Shown one piece after another: positions 1-5,683 of a stretch of DNA of 7,582 nucleotides (position 1 is the stretch's first letter; each line of letters starts with the position of its first letter). The stretch is from Bacteroidota bacterium (GTDB lineage: Bacteria; Bacteroidota; Bacteroidia; Chitinophagales; Chitinophagaceae): assembly GCA_947461985.1 (NCBI GenBank), contig CANHNT010000092.1, forward strand, positions 1-7,582, given 5' to 3'. The notes below the pieces were generated by a model that was not told the origin of the DNA, made no database searches, and saw only the letters and a list, made by a program, of their open reading frames with translations. The position numbers and the translations under genes are program-made.

Positions 1-279
1 AATGAATATTTACGACTACTCACAACAGATACAATTGAATCAATTGTATTATATTTATAAATAATTATTTCTGGTTCTAAAGAACTTAAATTATCACTTT
101 TAATTTCTTTTATCAATTTGTCTTTTTCGTTATAAAAATATTCTCTTTTGGAATTTAATTCTCCTTTATAATATTCATTTTTGAAAATAGGATGTCCAAG
201 TTGATTATAAAATATTGTGTCTTCATTTTCTAATCTAAATTTTTGACCATTAATATTGTAAAGTGTATCTGTTTTTTTT
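1..279 (-). pseudogene. Continuation of the YD-repeat-like protein in a shifted frame, cut by the window edge
   Basis: Read on the minus strand from the A8 tract, the frame one base further on is open for about 93 codons with no stop to position 1, which is unusual in DNA this AT-rich. Its product begins KTDTLYNINGQKFRLENED and later contains YFYNEKDKLIKEIKSDN, the same kind of Tyr/Asp plus Leu/Ile-x-x-Glu repeat as the upstream part. It has no start codon of its own near the beginning. Removing one A from the A8 tract joins the two parts into one protein of at least about 250 residues, with the C-terminus outside the window. This is therefore best read as the second half of the same gene. 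The shift could be a sequencing error, a real inactivation, or a slippage-prone switch. Confidence 0.65.
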
Positions 280-747
280 AGAGCTATAAAAAATAGTATC
301 ATTATCTATATCAATACGTGTAATTTTATTATAAACATCATCATATAAATACTGATATTTTGAGTATACTTTTGATTTTATATTATTTTTATATCGACAA
401 GTTTCTTCTAAAATAGTTCTATTTAAAGAATCATATTTATTTATAGTGATTCTATTTTTTTTTAAGAAATCATTATAATGAGAAATCATAACTATTGAAT
501 CTCTTATTTTAGTTACAGCAAATCTTTCACCATATTCACATTCTTCAATTAAATTATTTCGTTCATCAAAGATTAAATATTTATTCAAATACTTTTTTTT
601 CTTATATGGCTTTGTAGACGAATCTGTTTTGTAAAAAAATTCTGTTATATATTCTTCATGTTTTATTTTCTTTTTTTGTGCAAATGTTTTTGCAGAAAAA
701 GTTAAAATAATAAAGATAAAAAGGAAATTGTATTTTATTAATATCAT
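250..747 (-). CDS. Secreted YD-repeat-like protein, N-terminal part (frame broken)
   Basis: I do not recognise a named family. The 165-residue reading begins with a clear signal peptide: a Lys near the start, a hydrophobic stretch at about residues 7-18, and a likely cleavage site after TFA (about residue 23). The mature part is Lys-, Tyr- and Asn-rich. It has loosely repeated segments such as YLIFDERNNLIEE and INKYDSLNRTILEE, which resemble the YD/RHS or YwqK-type beta repeats common in exported Bacteroidota proteins. The ATG at 745-747 lies 19 bases after the toxin gene stop, so it may be co-transcribed with the toxin-antitoxin pair. The TAA at 250-252 is probably not the true end: the frame slips at an A8 tract (272-279) and the same kind of sequence continues in another frame to the window edge. 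Base composition is clearly more AT-rich than the fhs region, so recent acquisition is possible. Confidence 0.7.
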   Translation of the reverse strand: MILIKYNFLFIFIILTFSAKTFAQKKKIKHEEYITEFFYKTDSSTKPYKKKKYLNKYLIFDERNNLIEECEYGERFAVTKIRDSIVMISHYNDFLKKNRITINKYDSLNRTILEETCRYKNNIKSKVYSKYQYLYDDVYNKITRIDIDNDTIFYSSKKNRYTLQY

Positions 748-766
748 TAGAAAAGTTCATTTAATT

Positions 767-1072
767 TTAATCATTACATTTCTTCATTTTCTTTTTAGGA
801 TGTTGTCTAGTATCAAAAAATGTAAGTATTTCAATTTGATTATTTCTAATTTGATAAATCATCAAATTATGCTTTGTAATTAAGGCTTCGAAAACATTGT
901 TCTTTTTAGATTTTCTGAATAATCGTGGAAAAATTTTTATGTATTTAATTGTTTTGTCTGTTAATTGAACAAAATTTTGAACTTCTTTTGTTGTCCAATT
1001 ACTTTCCAAATAATCAATCACAATTTGAAAATTATTTTCAGCTTTAGGAAGCCAAATAACTTTTAAAGCCAT
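767..1072 (-). CDS. RelE/ParE-family toxin of a type II toxin-antitoxin pair
   Basis: This 101-residue protein has the RelE/ParE layout: an opening beta strand (KVIWLPKAENNF), two helices with a Tyr/Leu-rich face (IDYLESNW, then roughly residues 28-48), a basic central strand region (FPRLFRKSKKNN), and a C-terminal sheet ending ILTFFDTRQHPKKK. The FDTRQ-x-P-KK ending is typical of Bacteroidota members of this superfamily. RelE-type members cleave mRNA at the ribosome and ParE-type members poison gyrase; the sequence alone does not decide which applies here. Its ATG (1070-1072) overlaps the end of the upstream antitoxin gene by 10 bases, giving the usual antitoxin-then-toxin order and translational coupling. 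Length is normal for the family and no lesion is visible. Confidence 0.85.
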   Translation of the reverse strand: MALKVIWLPKAENNFQIVIDYLESNWTTKEVQNFVQLTDKTIKYIKIFPRLFRKSKKNNVFEALITKHNLMIYQIRNNQIEILTFFDTRQHPKKKMKKCND

Positions 1073-1296
1073 TGCTTATATTTTTTCATAACACTTTCAT
1101 GACTTTTTCCTTTGCCAGCTATTGCCTCTTTTTTAGCTTCATCAATATCTTGTTGAACAGAAATAGGCAATTCATCCCACAAATCAATTTCCTTATTATG
1201 AACATCAATTAAGTGTTCCAACTGAAACAATAATTTTTTGTCTTTTATAGCAAGAACATTTTGTGTAAGTTGAAGTTTTTGCTCTGCAATACTCAT
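1063..1296 (-). CDS. Antitoxin partner of the RelE/ParE toxin
   Basis: This is a small, charged 77-residue protein. The N-terminal half is helical (about residues 1-34) and is followed by the segment IDLWDELPISVQQDIDEAKK. The C-terminal tail has a G-K-x-K-S-H-E-x-V-M-x-K-Y-x-x-W-L pattern, seen in short antitoxins paired with RelE/ParE toxins in Bacteroidota. In such pairs the tail usually wraps the toxin and the N-terminal part dimerises. Family assignment (addiction-module antitoxin, PF09720-like) is from memory of this pattern, not from a search. No helix-turn-helix or ribbon-helix-helix is obvious, so DNA binding and autoregulation are not proven. The stop codon lies inside the toxin gene. 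A candidate promoter lies just upstream, at the terminator of fhs. Confidence 0.8.
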   Translation of the reverse strand: MSIAEQKLQLTQNVLAIKDKKLLFQLEHLIDVHNKEIDLWDELPISVQQDIDEAKKEAIAGKGKSHESVMKKYKQWL

Positions 1297-1311
1297 GATT
1301 TTTATTTTTCA

Positions 1312-1345
1312 TAAAGGTAAATATTATTTTTTGTTTAAAATACAA
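1312..1345 (-). promoter_or_regulatory. Candidate Bacteroidota promoter of the antitoxin-toxin operon
   Basis: On the minus strand, TACCTTTA (1312-1319) matches the -7 consensus TAnnTTTG in all but the last base. A TTG (1343-1345) lies 23 bases upstream, at the far end of the accepted -33 spacing. The start codon follows about 15 bases later. The TTG sits in the T-tract of the fhs terminator, so the two signals overlap. Confidence 0.4.
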
Positions 1346-1371
1346 AAAAAGAGAAGCCTAAACTTCTCTTT
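1344..1371 (-). terminator. Rho-independent terminator of fhs
   Basis: A perfect 9-bp stem (AAAGAGAAG at 1348-1356 with CTTCTCTTT at 1363-1371) encloses a 6-base loop. Read on the minus strand it runs straight into a T-tract at 1344-1350. It lies about 30 bases past the fhs stop codon. The stem is AT-rich, so its strength is probably moderate. Confidence 0.75.
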
Positions 1372-1399
1372 ATACTATCTACTAAAAACTTTTTACTTA

Positions 1400-2212
1400 T
1401 TACGATAAGCCACTTATTTTTCCATTATTGTCAATATCCATGTGCTCCGATGCAGGAATGGCAGGTAAACCAGGCATACGCATCATATCTCCTAAAATAG
1501 GAATAATGAAACCGGCACCAGCCGCAAATTCAAACTCACGAACATTTATTGTGAAGCCAGTAGGACGACCCACTATACTTTCTTTATCGCTTAAAGACTT
1601 TTGAGTTTTTGCCATGCAAATCGGTAATTTATCATAGCCCAATGCTGCAATTTGTTTTAATTGGGTTCTTGCTTTCGACGAATACTCTACATCCAATGCG
1701 CCATAAATTTCGGTAGCAATGGTTTTTATTTTTTCTTCTACTGATAAACTCCAATCGTATAATGGTTTAAAATGATTGATGCCACTTTCTATCACATCAC
1801 AAACGGTTTGTGCCAACTCTTTCGTTCCTTCTCCACCTTTTGCAAAACCATACGAAACCACTGCTTTCACACCCATTTTGGAACACTGTGCTTGCACATA
1901 GTTGATTTCTTCATCGGTATCGGCAGGAAAATAATTAATAGCCACTACAGGTGTGATGCCAAATTTTTTACAGTTTTCAATATGTTTTTCTAAATTTTCA
2001 AATCCTTTGGAAACTCGTTCCATGCTGGCGGTGTTATACTCCTCTTTTTTAGCTCCACCATGATGACGCAATGCACGAATGGTAGCAACCAACACAATGG
2101 CATCAGGTTTTAAATTGCCATAACCACATTTTATATCCATGAATTTTTCAGCTCCTAAATCGGCACCAAAACCTGCTTCCGTTACTACATAATCGCCTAA
2201 ACTTAATCCCAT
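1400..2212 (-). CDS. fhs: Formate-tetrahydrofolate ligase, C-terminal 270 residues
   Basis: This reading continues in the same frame as the N-terminal part and begins at an internal Met four codons after the TAG. It contains DYVVTEAGFGADLGAEKF (7-24), DIKC (26-29), the HGG motif of the central region, the VAINYFPADTDEE segment, and the normal C-terminus GLPAIPASEHMDIDNNGKISGLS. Nothing is missing at the 3' end. There is no recognisable ribosome-binding site before this Met (preceding bases are GCAACCAAA). Independent translation is therefore doubtful, though restart after the nearby stop is conceivable. One small oddity is DIKCGYGNLKPD, where many relatives have Arg after the Cys. Confidence 0.8.
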   Translation of the reverse strand: MGLSLGDYVVTEAGFGADLGAEKFMDIKCGYGNLKPDAIVLVATIRALRHHGGAKKEEYNTASMERVSKGFENLEKHIENCKKFGITPVVAINYFPADTDEEINYVQAQCSKMGVKAVVSYGFAKGGEGTKELAQTVCDVIESGINHFKPLYDWSLSVEEKIKTIATEIYGALDVEYSSKARTQLKQIAALGYDKLPICMAKTQKSLSDKESIVGRPTGFTINVREFEFAAGAGFIIPILGDMMRMPGLPAIPASEHMDIDNNGKISGLS

Positions 2213-2221
2213 TTTGGTTGC

Positions 2222-3070
2222 CTAAATAGTATTGGTTCCTTGTGCAATATTAGCAAATGGACCACCGTGTAAAATAGCAGGATTTCCTTCTAAAGTTTGT
2301 ACTAAATTAGGTTTAATAGCATCTTTTAACAACAATGCCATGGCTCCTTGTGCTTTTAAATCTCGAGCAAAAATTGGCTTTTTATCAAATGTATAACCCA
2401 CAAAAATATTTCCTAAACGAAGTTTTAAATCGTCAATGTCTTTACTCATACAAAGTATCGCCATTACTTCCGAAGCAGGTGTGATATTAAAACCATCTTC
2501 ACGAGGAATGCCATTTAATGTGCCACCCAAACCAATCGTTATTTGACGCAAGGCACGGTCATTCATATCCATCACCCGTTTCCATTTGATTGTTCGAGGA
2601 TCGATGCCTAAATTGCCAACTTTATTTTGTAAATTATTATCAATTAATGCAGCCAATAAATTATTCGCTTTTTCGATTGCCGCAAAATCTCCGGTGAAAT
2701 GTAAATTAATATCTTCCATCGGAATGACTTGGCTATAGCCACCACCTGCTGCACCTCCTTTGATTCCAAACACGGGTCCTAGGCTTGGCTCACGCAAAAC
2801 CACAATGGCTTTTTTGCCAATTTTATTTAATCCTTCATTGAGCCCAATTGAAACGGTAGTTTTTCCTTCACCAGCTGGTGTAGGATTTACAGCTGAAACC
2901 AATATCAGTTTTGCTTTTTTTATTTTTTCTTCATCAATTAAATCCAACGGCAACTTGGCTTTGTTTTTACCATAATATTGTAAATCGTCTTCTGTAATTC
3001 CAATTTTGGCAGCAATGGTTTTAATGTGTTTAATTTCGGCAGCTTGTGCAATGTCTAAATCTGAAAGCAT
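2222..3070 (-). CDS. fhs: Formate-tetrahydrofolate ligase, N-terminal 282 residues
   Basis: This fragment carries the nucleotide-binding half. The P-loop PAGEGKTT is at residues 65-72, with the phosphate-binding Lys at 70. Next come REPSLGP (93-99), whose Arg belongs to the conserved formate/phosphate site, and the Gly-rich KGGAAGGGYSQVIPMED (104-120), leading to HFTGD (124-128). The segment DPRTIKWKRVMDMNDRALR and the late HGGPFANIAQG (268-278) are also family signatures. The ATG at 3068-3070 gives an N-terminus like that of other members (LSDLDIAQAAEIKHI). Translation stops at the premature TAG. The folate-side and C-terminal regions are missing, so this piece alone is unlikely to be active. 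Confidence 0.85.
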   Translation of the reverse strand: MLSDLDIAQAAEIKHIKTIAAKIGITEDDLQYYGKNKAKLPLDLIDEEKIKKAKLILVSAVNPTPAGEGKTTVSIGLNEGLNKIGKKAIVVLREPSLGPVFGIKGGAAGGGYSQVIPMEDINLHFTGDFAAIEKANNLLAALIDNNLQNKVGNLGIDPRTIKWKRVMDMNDRALRQITIGLGGTLNGIPREDGFNITPASEVMAILCMSKDIDDLKLRLGNIFVGYTFDKKPIFARDLKAQGAMALLLKDAIKPNLVQTLEGNPAILHGGPFANIAQGTNTI

Positions 3071-3104
3071 AATTTTAAATAATTAATGTTTAATAAATGA
3101 AATG

Positions 3105-3135
3105 CTGACAACTGACAACAGTCAACCGACAACTT
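3105..3135 (+). repeat. Heptamer array A: four 7-bp units plus CTT
   Basis: CTGACAA occurs twice, followed by CAGTCAA and CCGACAA in strict 7-base register, then CTTAACG. It lies between the divergent fhs and outer-membrane protein genes. If the fhs promoter at 3141-3172 is right, the array is transcribed as part of the fhs leader. No inverted partner is visible nearby. Confidence 0.7.
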
Positions 3136-3140
3136 AACGA

Positions 3141-3172
3141 CGAAAGTAAAATAAATTTAGAGAAAGTTCAAA
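3141..3172 (-). promoter_or_regulatory. Candidate fhs promoter
   Basis: On the minus strand TTTG (3169-3172) is followed after 20 bases by TACTTTCG (3141-3148), seven of eight positions of the Bacteroidota -7 consensus TAnnTTTG. The spacing is within the usual 17-23 range. It would give an fhs leader of about 60-65 bases containing heptamer array A. Confidence 0.5.
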
Positions 3173-3217
3173 CGAATCTTCTTTTCAATTCGTATTAGAT
3201 TGTAAATTGCGATTTAT

Positions 3218-3880
3218 ATGAAACAGCATCAATTATTCACCATCCTATTATTATGCATCAGTAGCTTGTCATTCGGGCATGTGCTCATTGATTCGAAACC
3301 TTGTTTAAGCAAAAAACAGATAACCATAAGTGTTGGATACGGTGCGCCAAGTGTGGTAAGAACTTTTTTGAAAATAAACAATAAAGATAAAGATTATAAA
3401 ATTATGGGCTACGGTCCATATATGGTAAAAGCCGATTATATGCTCACTAAAAAGTGGAGTGTTGGCTTAAACTTTTCCTATAGTTTTTCTCGATTATCTT
3501 GGATGGATGATGGTTGGGACTCTACAATAAAAGCAAGAAGACCCTATGAATATGGTGTGGAGGCAGAGGAGTTTGCTGGATTGGTTCGAAGCAATTATCA
3601 TTTTTACAATAAACATAAAATAGATGCGTATGTTGGCTTAGGAATTGGTTTCGGTCGAATTTATTTAGGAACTTATACGTTAGCACCTCAAAATCAATTT
3701 TCGGTTGCTTACTCAATTCCCAAGCCTGTTAGTTTTGAAACCACTGTTGGTATGCGTTATTATTTTACCAAACATATTGGTGTGTATTCTGAAGTTGGTT
3801 TAGGAAAAGCATGGTTTATTTTTAATAAATATTTTATTCCAGAATCTATTTTTCAAGCAGGAATCAATGTGAAATTCTAA
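3218..3880 (+). CDS. Outer-membrane beta-barrel protein (porin-like, OmpA/OMP_b-brl type)
   Basis: This 220-residue protein has a signal peptide (residues 1-20, MKQHQLFTILLLCISSLSFG), after which alternating hydrophobic/polar strands rich in Tyr, Gly and Phe run to the end. Examples are ITISVGYGAPS, WSVGLNFSYSFS, IDAYVGLGIGFGRIYL, FETTVGMRYYF and IGVYSEVGLGKAWFIF. The C-terminus FQAGINVKF ends in Phe, the usual signal for insertion by the Bam complex. The strand count fits a small barrel of about eight strands, as in PF13505-like proteins. Substrate or role cannot be inferred. The ATG at 3218 is the only start consistent with the signal peptide. It is a single-gene unit, divergent from fhs and followed by a strong terminator. 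No clear promoter box is visible; TAAATTGC at about 3201-3208 is only a weak match. Confidence 0.8.
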   Translation: MKQHQLFTILLLCISSLSFGHVLIDSKPCLSKKQITISVGYGAPSVVRTFLKINNKDKDYKIMGYGPYMVKADYMLTKKWSVGLNFSYSFSRLSWMDDGWDSTIKARRPYEYGVEAEEFAGLVRSNYHFYNKHKIDAYVGLGIGFGRIYLGTYTLAPQNQFSVAYSIPKPVSFETTVGMRYYFTKHIGVYSEVGLGKAWFIFNKYFIPESIFQAGINVKF

Positions 3881-3907
3881 AACATACTAGCTGAATTGTT
3901 TTTTACT

Positions 3908-3944
3908 AAATGCAGCGCCAAGGTATGAGGCGCTGCATTTTTTT
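3908..3944 (+). terminator. Strong rho-independent terminator after the barrel gene
   Basis: A perfect 12-bp stem, AAATGCAGCGCC (3908-3919) with GGCGCTGCATTT (3929-3940), encloses a 9-base loop. The plus-strand T-run extends from 3938 to 3944 and resumes after one G. On the minus strand the T-run is only three bases, so any effect on the convergent RDD gene should be weaker. Confidence 0.9.
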
Positions 3945-3991
3945 GTTTTACTATCACCGCGTATTGAAGTGCATACGATGAGGAATTATAC

Positions 3992-4837
3992 CTATTCTTG
4001 ATATTCATCTAAGTCTAAAACTTCAGTATTTGAAATTTGATCATGCCAAGGAATTCTGCCAAAAAATATTGAAAATCGCTCAAAAGGAATAAAACGGCAC
4101 AGCGTACGAACAACAGCTTCACTCCAACCAATAGGATCTCCATTGGCATCAGTCACTGTACATTTATTAATGACCTTTCCAATGGTCGATTGAAAGATAG
4201 CCTCATTTAAAGTATGGTAAAAAAAGTAAATAAATAGGATCATAAAAATTGCTATCGATTCTAATCCATTGCTTTCAAAATTTTGAAATTCAATAGCAAG
4301 TCTGCCTATCAAGAAAAAATAAAATAAGGAATCAAAAAAATAATTGCCAAATCGTTTTGTTTGAGATGCAGCAATTAATGATCGAGTAATTACGTCGCCT
4401 GTTTGATATATTTCTATGTGTGGTTTGTCAGTTTTGTACAAAAACTTCAACACCACATAAGAAAGAAAAACAAGGACTATGGACATGAATTGATTCAACA
4501 CAAAATAAACGATATACATTTGGATACTGTCAAAATAATCGGCTGAAAAAATTCGTTTGACAACAATCATATTGCATATAAATAAAAACAAATTATAGTT
4601 GAACGTAGCTTGAAACAAGAGTTTTAGTAGTCTATTTCGATTTGAATCTTTTACATAATATAGAAGTCCGATTGAAAATAAAATTACGACCGATACACTT
4701 GGAAATATAAAGACTACATAATCCATCTCAAATAACTCCCAATTTCTAACCCGATAATATTTCCATAAAGGTAAAATTGCATTTAAAATGATTATAGATA
4801 GAGTGATTAAAGTGACTTGTTGTTTATTTAGTTTCAT
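3992..4837 (-). CDS. RDD-family integral membrane protein with extra N-terminal membrane region
   Basis: With the ATG at 4835-4837 the protein has 281 residues. The N-terminal half has about four membrane segments (near residues 8-25, 40-61, 78-93 and 107-134). The C-terminal half is an RDD domain: KRFGNYFFD (161-169, Arg162 and Asp169), two hydrophobic helices, STIGKVINKCTVTDANGDP (217-235), RTLCRFIPFE (244-253) and WHDQIS (264-269, Asp266), which together give the family's Arg-Asp-Asp signature. RDD proteins are poorly understood; some are linked to Na+/H+ or small-molecule transport. A longer reading up to 4930 would need a TTG start and adds a segment with no RDD resemblance, so the ATG was preferred. 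TAATTTCG (4849-4856) upstream resembles a -7 box but has no well-placed TTG. The gene ends in TAG. Confidence 0.8.
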   Translation of the reverse strand: MKLNKQQVTLITLSIIILNAILPLWKYYRVRNWELFEMDYVVFIFPSVSVVILFSIGLLYYVKDSNRNRLLKLLFQATFNYNLFLFICNMIVVKRIFSADYFDSIQMYIVYFVLNQFMSIVLVFLSYVVLKFLYKTDKPHIEIYQTGDVITRSLIAASQTKRFGNYFFDSLFYFFLIGRLAIEFQNFESNGLESIAIFMILFIYFFYHTLNEAIFQSTIGKVINKCTVTDANGDPIGWSEAVVRTLCRFIPFERFSIFFGRIPWHDQISNTEVLDLDEYQE

Positions 4838-4961
4838 TATTTTTTTTGCGAAATTAAAACAATATTTATTTCTTACGTGCGTTAAAGCAATTGTAGCAGT
4901 ACTAACTATAAATAAAAAATAACCGTACAAAAAAGGTAGACTATTTTTAAAAAGATATTAA

Positions 4962-5039
4962 TTAAAGCGTTTGCCCACCATTAATCAATTCCGCAATATC
5001 GCTAGCCAATCTAGTTTCTTGTCCAAAAACAGACTTAAC
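4962..5039 (-). pseudogene. Possible 3' remnant of an unidentified gene
   Basis: Within the 279-base gap between the RDD gene and the next gene, the minus strand has a stop-free stretch of 25 codons whose end reads GQETRLASDIAELINGG and then QTL-stop (TAA at 4962-4964). The composition is protein-like and less AT-rich than the surrounding spacer. It has no start codon and its upstream side ends at a stop (5040-5042), a few bases before heptamer array B. It looks like the tail of a gene whose rest was lost or moved. I cannot name the family, and chance is a real alternative at this length. Confidence 0.3.
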
Positions 5040-5046
5040 TTAAAAC

Positions 5047-5077
5047 CTGACAACCTACATCTGACAACCGACAACTT
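5047..5077 (+). repeat. Heptamer array B: four 7-bp units plus CTT
   Basis: The units are CTGACAA, CCTACAT, CTGACAA and CCGACAA in 7-base register, followed by CTTTTTG. The last unit and CTT are identical to the end of array A. The array sits directly before the candidate promoter of the DUF7935-like gene, and no inverted partner is seen nearby. Confidence 0.65.
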
Positions 5078-5089
5078 TTTGTATGTTTG
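5061..5089 (+). promoter_or_regulatory. Candidate promoter of the DUF7935-like / Mur ligase operon
   Basis: TATGTTTG (5082-5089) is an exact match to the Bacteroidota -7 consensus TAnnTTTG, 27 bases before the ATG. No perfect TTG lies at the right distance. The third heptamer of array B starts with CTG at 5061-5063, 18 bases upstream, and could serve as an imperfect -33 element. Confidence 0.45.
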
Positions 5090-5116
5090 CAAACTATAAT
5101 TTTAGAATAAATTACA

Positions 5117-5665
5117 ATGAACAGCACCGTACAACAAATACTAGAAATTTTAAAATACATTTTGCCAGCATTAATCGTTTTGTGGGCAACCTATTTAATC
5201 GTCAATAAATTTTTAATCAAAGAAATAGAGCGCAAGCAATTAGCCATTTTTCAAGAAAATTCAAAAGGTATGATTCAAATGCGTTTGCAAGCTTATGAGC
5301 GCTTAACTATTTTTGTTGAGCGCATGCATCCAAACTCCATGATTAGTCGTTATTATGTACAAGGAGCCACAGCACAAGATATTCAGTTGGCAATGGTGCA
5401 AGGCATTCGTGCAGAGTTTGAACATAATTTATCGCAACAATTATATGTGTCGCCACAAACTTGGCAAACCATTAAAGCTGTAATGGAGCAAGAAATTACC
5501 ATGTTAAATAGAATTGGAGCATCGTTTCAAATGGGCGATTCAGGTCAACTATTTGTGCAACGTTTGTCAGAATATGTGTTGACGACCGAAGAAACGTTGC
5601 CAACTTCTATTGCATTAGATCAATTGAACAAAGAAGCAAAAATGTTATTGTTTGAAGGCAATTAA
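5117..5665 (+). CDS. DUF7935-like membrane-anchored protein
   Basis: This 182-residue protein has one N-terminal membrane helix (about residues 13-33, ILKYILPALIVLWATYLIV) followed by a soluble, mostly helical cytoplasmic domain. Residues 36-70 (EIERKQLAIFQENSKG, then MRLQAYERLTIFVERMHP) look like a coiled coil running into the conserved segment of a Bacteroidota family now called DUF7935. The family name is from memory. No enzyme motif is visible and the function is unknown. It starts shortly after an exact -7 promoter box and ends 18 bases before the Mur ligase, so the two are probably co-transcribed. A role near the membrane connected with cell-wall synthesis is plausible but only inferred from this neighbour. 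Confidence 0.75.
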   Translation: MNSTVQQILEILKYILPALIVLWATYLIVNKFLIKEIERKQLAIFQENSKGMIQMRLQAYERLTIFVERMHPNSMISRYYVQGATAQDIQLAMVQGIRAEFEHNLSQQLYVSPQTWQTIKAVMEQEITMLNRIGASFQMGDSGQLFVQRLSEYVLTTEETLPTSIALDQLNKEAKMLLFEGN

Positions 5666-5683
5666 TAAAACTTAAAAAAGAAC

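Larger units (their letters stand above)
1400..3070 (-). pseudogene. fhs: Formate-tetrahydrofolate ligase, interrupted by one in-frame amber codon
   Basis: The whole locus encodes formate-tetrahydrofolate ligase (10-formyl-THF synthetase), a cytoplasmic enzyme that makes 10-formyl-THF from formate, ATP and THF for purine and formyl-Met synthesis. It spans 557 codons including the final TAA, matching the usual length of about 556 residues, with no frameshift. Codon 283 (2222-2224) reads TAG, between ...GGPFANIAQGTNTI and ATKMGLSLGDYVV. Family members normally have Ile, Leu or Val there, so TTG to TAG is the simplest change. Both sides are otherwise well conserved, which points to a very recent mutation or a sequence error, not old decay. 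Full-length product would need readthrough or a suppressor tRNA. The gene stands alone with its own candidate promoter and terminator. Confidence 0.85.

Noticed and set aside
272..279. Programmed ribosomal frameshift at the A8 tract
   Set aside because: No stimulatory structure was recognised and no reason is known for this protein family to use one; error or slippage mutation is simpler.
1772..1993. Plus-strand reading frame of 73 codons opposite fhs
   Set aside because: It lies fully antisense to conserved fhs coding sequence, and its Cys/His/Phe-rich product is typical of a shadow frame.
2222..2224. Pyrrolysine or a recoded TAG as explanation of the fhs stop
   Set aside because: The expected residue is aliphatic, no recoding machinery is in view, and another gene here (RDD) ends in TAG, so normal stop use is more likely.
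2760..2975. Plus-strand reading frame of 71 codons opposite the P-loop part of fhs
   Set aside because: It is antisense to one of the most conserved parts of fhs and has no signal or domain of its own.
3522..3716. Minus-strand reading frame inside the barrel gene
   Set aside because: It overlaps the real gene completely and shows no protein-like pattern.
4838..4930. 31-residue N-terminal extension of the RDD protein
   Set aside because: It depends on a TTG start, while a good ATG lies at 4835-4837 directly before the first well-formed membrane segment.
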